The notes under the pieces: generated by a model
What the model saw: the letters and a program-made list of their open reading frames with translations, nothing else
Told to the model about the DNA's origin: nothing
The model's database searches: none
Assembly (NCBI GenBank): GCA_030044475.1
Contig: JASHVP010000135.1
Span: 1-8,101 of the forward strand
DNA from: Thermoplasmata archaeon
GTDB taxonomy: Archaea > Thermoplasmatota > Thermoplasmata > Lutacidiplasmatales > UBA184
Length of the DNA: 8,101 nt
Reading direction: 5' to 3'
Translations under genes and position numbers: made by a program
In this document: one piece after another, positions 6,461 to 8,101 of the stretch
Numbering within the stretch: the stretch's first letter is position 1
Layout: every line of letters begins with the position of its first letter

Positions 6461-6915
6461 CGCCGCTTGCGTGACCCCACCGGGCGACCGGTCGCGAATG
6501 GCTCGTCCTTCTCGGGGGGGCGGTGAAATTCCCGAGCGTATCGTGACGCGATCGAACCGTTCGGCCGGTAGTCCGCCGGGTGGTACCAATCGAACTCCCT
6601 CGGCTCGTCTCGACTGCGCGGAGAGCCAGCACTACGCTTCGCGATTCTCGGTTCCTCCGACCAACGGAGGCGAATCTTCTTCTGGAGATAGGTTCGCAAA
6701 TCCACATCGACCAACCGGAAGCCATCCGCCCGCTTTTGCACGAGCCCGACGCGGACACCGTCCTTCAGGATACGATACGCCTTGATCTCCGGGACGTCGG
6801 CGATCTTGGCGACACGATAGCCGGTGAGGGGGACCTCAGAGTTGGCGAGAACCCCGAGCACGAGCACTCGAGCCCGGCTGCGAGCGAATTGCAGGAGGCC
6901 GGGATCAACGTCCAT
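6457..6915 (-). CDS. Winged-helix DNA-binding protein, candidate antitoxin/autoregulator
   Basis: This 152-residue protein has a helix-turn-helix region at about residues 8-62 (RARVLVLGVLANSE, then LTGYRVAKIADVPEIKAYRI) followed by a wing-like VGLVQKRADGFRLVDV. This is the arrangement of winged-helix regulators partnered with AbiEii-type nucleotidyltransferases, where the protein is the antitoxin and represses its own operon. The C-terminal half is polar and rich in Arg, Pro and Glu, with DWYHPADYRP and ending SRKRR; I do not recognise it. I chose ATG 6915 because an A/T-rich promoter region lies just upstream. The frame continues to an ATG at 7083, but that would put the promoter inside the gene. 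The stop overlaps the start of the nucleotidyltransferase gene as ATGA. Confidence 0.75.
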   Translation of the reverse strand: MDVDPGLLQFARSRARVLVLGVLANSEVPLTGYRVAKIADVPEIKAYRILKDGVRVGLVQKRADGFRLVDVDLRTYLQKKIRLRWSEEPRIAKRSAGSPRSRDEPREFDWYHPADYRPNGSIASRYAREFHRPPEKDEPFATGRPVGSRKRR

Positions 6916-6943
6916 GGCCCTCAAGACGACATGGGATTGACGA

Positions 6944-6971
6944 GTATTTTTACTATCCGATATAGATAGTA
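6944..6971 (-). promoter_or_regulatory. TATA region with overlapping inverted-repeat operator candidate
   Basis: This is the most A/T-rich stretch of the window. It carries TACTATC (6951-6957) and GATAGTA (6965-6971), a perfect 7-bp inverted repeat with a 7-base spacer. On the minus strand, TATA-like sequences occur both at TCTATATC (about 6966-6959) and at AGTAAAAATAC (about 6954-6944), 30-48 bases before ATG 6915. A dyad covering the TATA box of a wing-helix/nucleotidyltransferase operon fits autorepression by the winged-helix product. The dyad is visible; its use as an operator is inferred. Confidence 0.5.
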
Positions 6972-7124
6972 TTGCGACTCTCCCCCCGTGACGGAGTTCC
7001 TCGTCCGCCGAGACCGCTGGATTGGGGGCAAGTGCCCGGGCATCGACACCGAGTCCCGGAGGACGACGACGGTCCGGAGCCACTTCGGAGGATCTTACCG
7101 CTGCGCCGGCCGAGCGACCGGGTC

Positions 7125-7132
7125 GCTTTACG
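7125..7132 (+). promoter_or_regulatory. TATA-like box of the toroid-protein gene
   Basis: GCTTTACG is centred about 26 bases before GTG 7154, the spacing seen for other SD-less genes in this window, so a leaderless transcript is likely. The match to consensus is weak. The rest of the gap from 6972 to 7124 holds nothing I can support. Confidence 0.35.
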
Positions 7133-7153
7133 CGGCCGAGAGCTCCGAGTGCC

Positions 7154-8101
7154 GTGCCGCGCGATCCGGTCGTGGACTGGCTCCTCGAGCCCGATCAACC
7201 GGGGATCCGGTACCTGACGCTCACGCAGCTGCTCGGGCGGCCCGAGACCGACTCCGAGGTGCGGACGGCGAGGGCGCGGATCCCCTCGACCGGGTGGGCG
7301 GCGGAGTTGCTCTCGCGCCGAGATCCCGCCGGTTGGTGGATTCGCCCGAAGGGGTGGCTCGAGCCACGGTTCCTCGGAACGAACTGGAACATGCTGGCCC
7401 TGGCGGACTTGGGCGCTTCGCGCGAAACACCGGAGATCCGGACGTCGTGCGAGTTCTGGATGGGCAGTGCCCCTCTCCAGGGAGGCGGGGTGGGTGGCTT
7501 CGGGAAGGGAAAGGGACATCACTGCTACACCGCGAACATGGCCCGCGCGCTGATCCGGATGGGCTATGCCGAGGACCCCCGGATTCAGAGGACGATGGAG
7601 TGGCTCACCCGGACCGCCCACCCGAACGGAGGGTGGACCTGTCGATTCTCCACGAGCGGTCCGGCGACCAGCCGATCGCTGGACGCGTGGGAGGGATTGG
7701 CCGCGTTCGGGGCCTACCCCCGAAACCTCTGGACGAAGGAGATGCGAGGCTGTGTCGAGCGCACGGCGGAGTACTACCTCGAGCGGGAACTCCACCTCCA
7801 AGGAGAGCGGTACGATCCGTGGTACCGGTTCCACTGGCCGACGCACTACTACTACGATCTCCTGGTGGGTCTCGACTGCCTGACCTCGCTCGGGTACGCG
7901 GGCGACCCGCGGCTCGCGTTTGCCCTGGACCTCCTGCGCAAGAAGCAACGGACGGACGGCCGTTGGAATCTGGACGCGCACCAGACGGACCCGGACCCGG
8001 AGGGCGCGCGATGGTTCCAGGAACACCCCAACCGCCGACCGACGCCGTTGGCGTTGGAGACCCCGGGGAAGCCGAGCAAGATGATCACGCTTCGCGCGCG
8101 C
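7154..8101 (+). CDS. Prenyltransferase/squalene-oxidase-repeat (alpha/alpha toroid) protein, 3' end outside window
   Basis: The frame is open for 316 codons from GTG 7154 to the window end. The N-terminus MPRDPVVDWLLEPDQPGIRY is typical of a family of soluble alpha/alpha-toroid proteins related to squalene/hopene cyclases and prenyltransferases. Repeat-like helical pairs follow: GTNWNMLALADLGAS (from about 75), GHHCYTANMARALIRMGYAED, NGGW at 158-161, and KKQRTDGRWNLD, with QRTDGRW at 265-271 resembling a QW repeat. GKPSKMITLRAR closes the visible part and is characteristic of the family's last helix, so only a short tail is missing. The catalytic DxDD of hopene cyclases is not seen, so cyclase activity is not implied. 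Function unknown; such proteins are often annotated only by their repeats. It is divergent from the toxin-antitoxin-like pair. Confidence 0.8.
   Translation, partial: MPRDPVVDWLLEPDQPGIRYLTLTQLLGRPETDSEVRTARARIPSTGWAAELLSRRDPAGWWIRPKGWLEPRFLGTNWNMLALADLGASRETPEIRTSCEFWMGSAPLQGGGVGGFGKGKGHHCYTANMARALIRMGYAEDPRIQRTMEWLTRTAHPNGGWTCRFSTSGPATSRSLDAWEGLAAFGAYPRNLWTKEMRGCVERTAEYYLERELHLQGERYDPWYRFHWPTHYYYDLLVGLDCLTSLGYAGDPRLAFALDLLRKKQRTDGRWNLDAHQTDPDPEGARWFQEHPNRRPTPLALETPGKPSKMITLRAR

Noticed and set aside
6972..7217. Small plus-strand ORF of 81 codons between the regulator promoter and the toroid gene
   Set aside because: It overlaps the start of the toroid gene in another frame and its translation is Arg/Pro-rich low complexity.
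6953..8026. Minus-strand ORF of 357 codons
   Set aside because: It is antisense to the toroid protein, which shows real family motifs. The antisense translation is low-complexity Arg/Pro/Val-rich.

Overview
This is a GC-rich window with ten protein-coding regions, two of them cut by the window edges. It looks archaeal. Several genes have an A/T-rich TATA-like box about 25-30 bases before the start codon and no Shine-Dalgarno sequence, the layout of archaeal leaderless transcripts. The large ATPase resembles the GvpD/KaiC-type P-loop proteins common in archaea. A GC-rich member of the Thermoplasmatota is my best guess; that placement is inference. I see no tRNA, rRNA, CRISPR array, insertion sequence or origin.

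Layout. Positions 1-435 (minus) hold the N-terminal part of a putative zinc metalloprotease with an HEFLH motif. About 200 bases separate it from a divergent VOC/glyoxalase-fold gene (640-1029, plus). That gene converges on a long GvpD/KaiC-like ATPase (1114-2631, minus). Upstream of the ATPase on the same strand lie an SRPBCC/AHSA1-type gene (2713-3237) and a class I SAM methyltransferase (3287-3934). A second, unrelated SAM methyltransferase (4026-4700, plus) is divergent from the first across a 91-base spacer.

Next come two plus-strand ORFs (4811-5206 and 5225-5803). They share one reading frame and are separated by a single TGA. Read together they look like one four-helix membrane protein ending in two SHOCT motifs, so this is probably a recently interrupted or split gene.

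On the minus strand, a small winged-helix protein (6457-6915) and an AbiEii-like nucleotidyltransferase (5885-6460) overlap by ATGA. They are preceded by a TATA-like region containing a 7-bp inverted repeat. This is a candidate toxin-antitoxin or phage-defence pair and the most system-like element here. Divergent from it, 7154-8101 (plus, open at the window end) encodes a prenyltransferase/squalene-oxidase-repeat (alpha/alpha toroid) protein.

Apart from the toxin-antitoxin-like pair and possibly the methyltransferase-SRPBCC pair, the genes look like independent, individually promoted units rather than one pathway.
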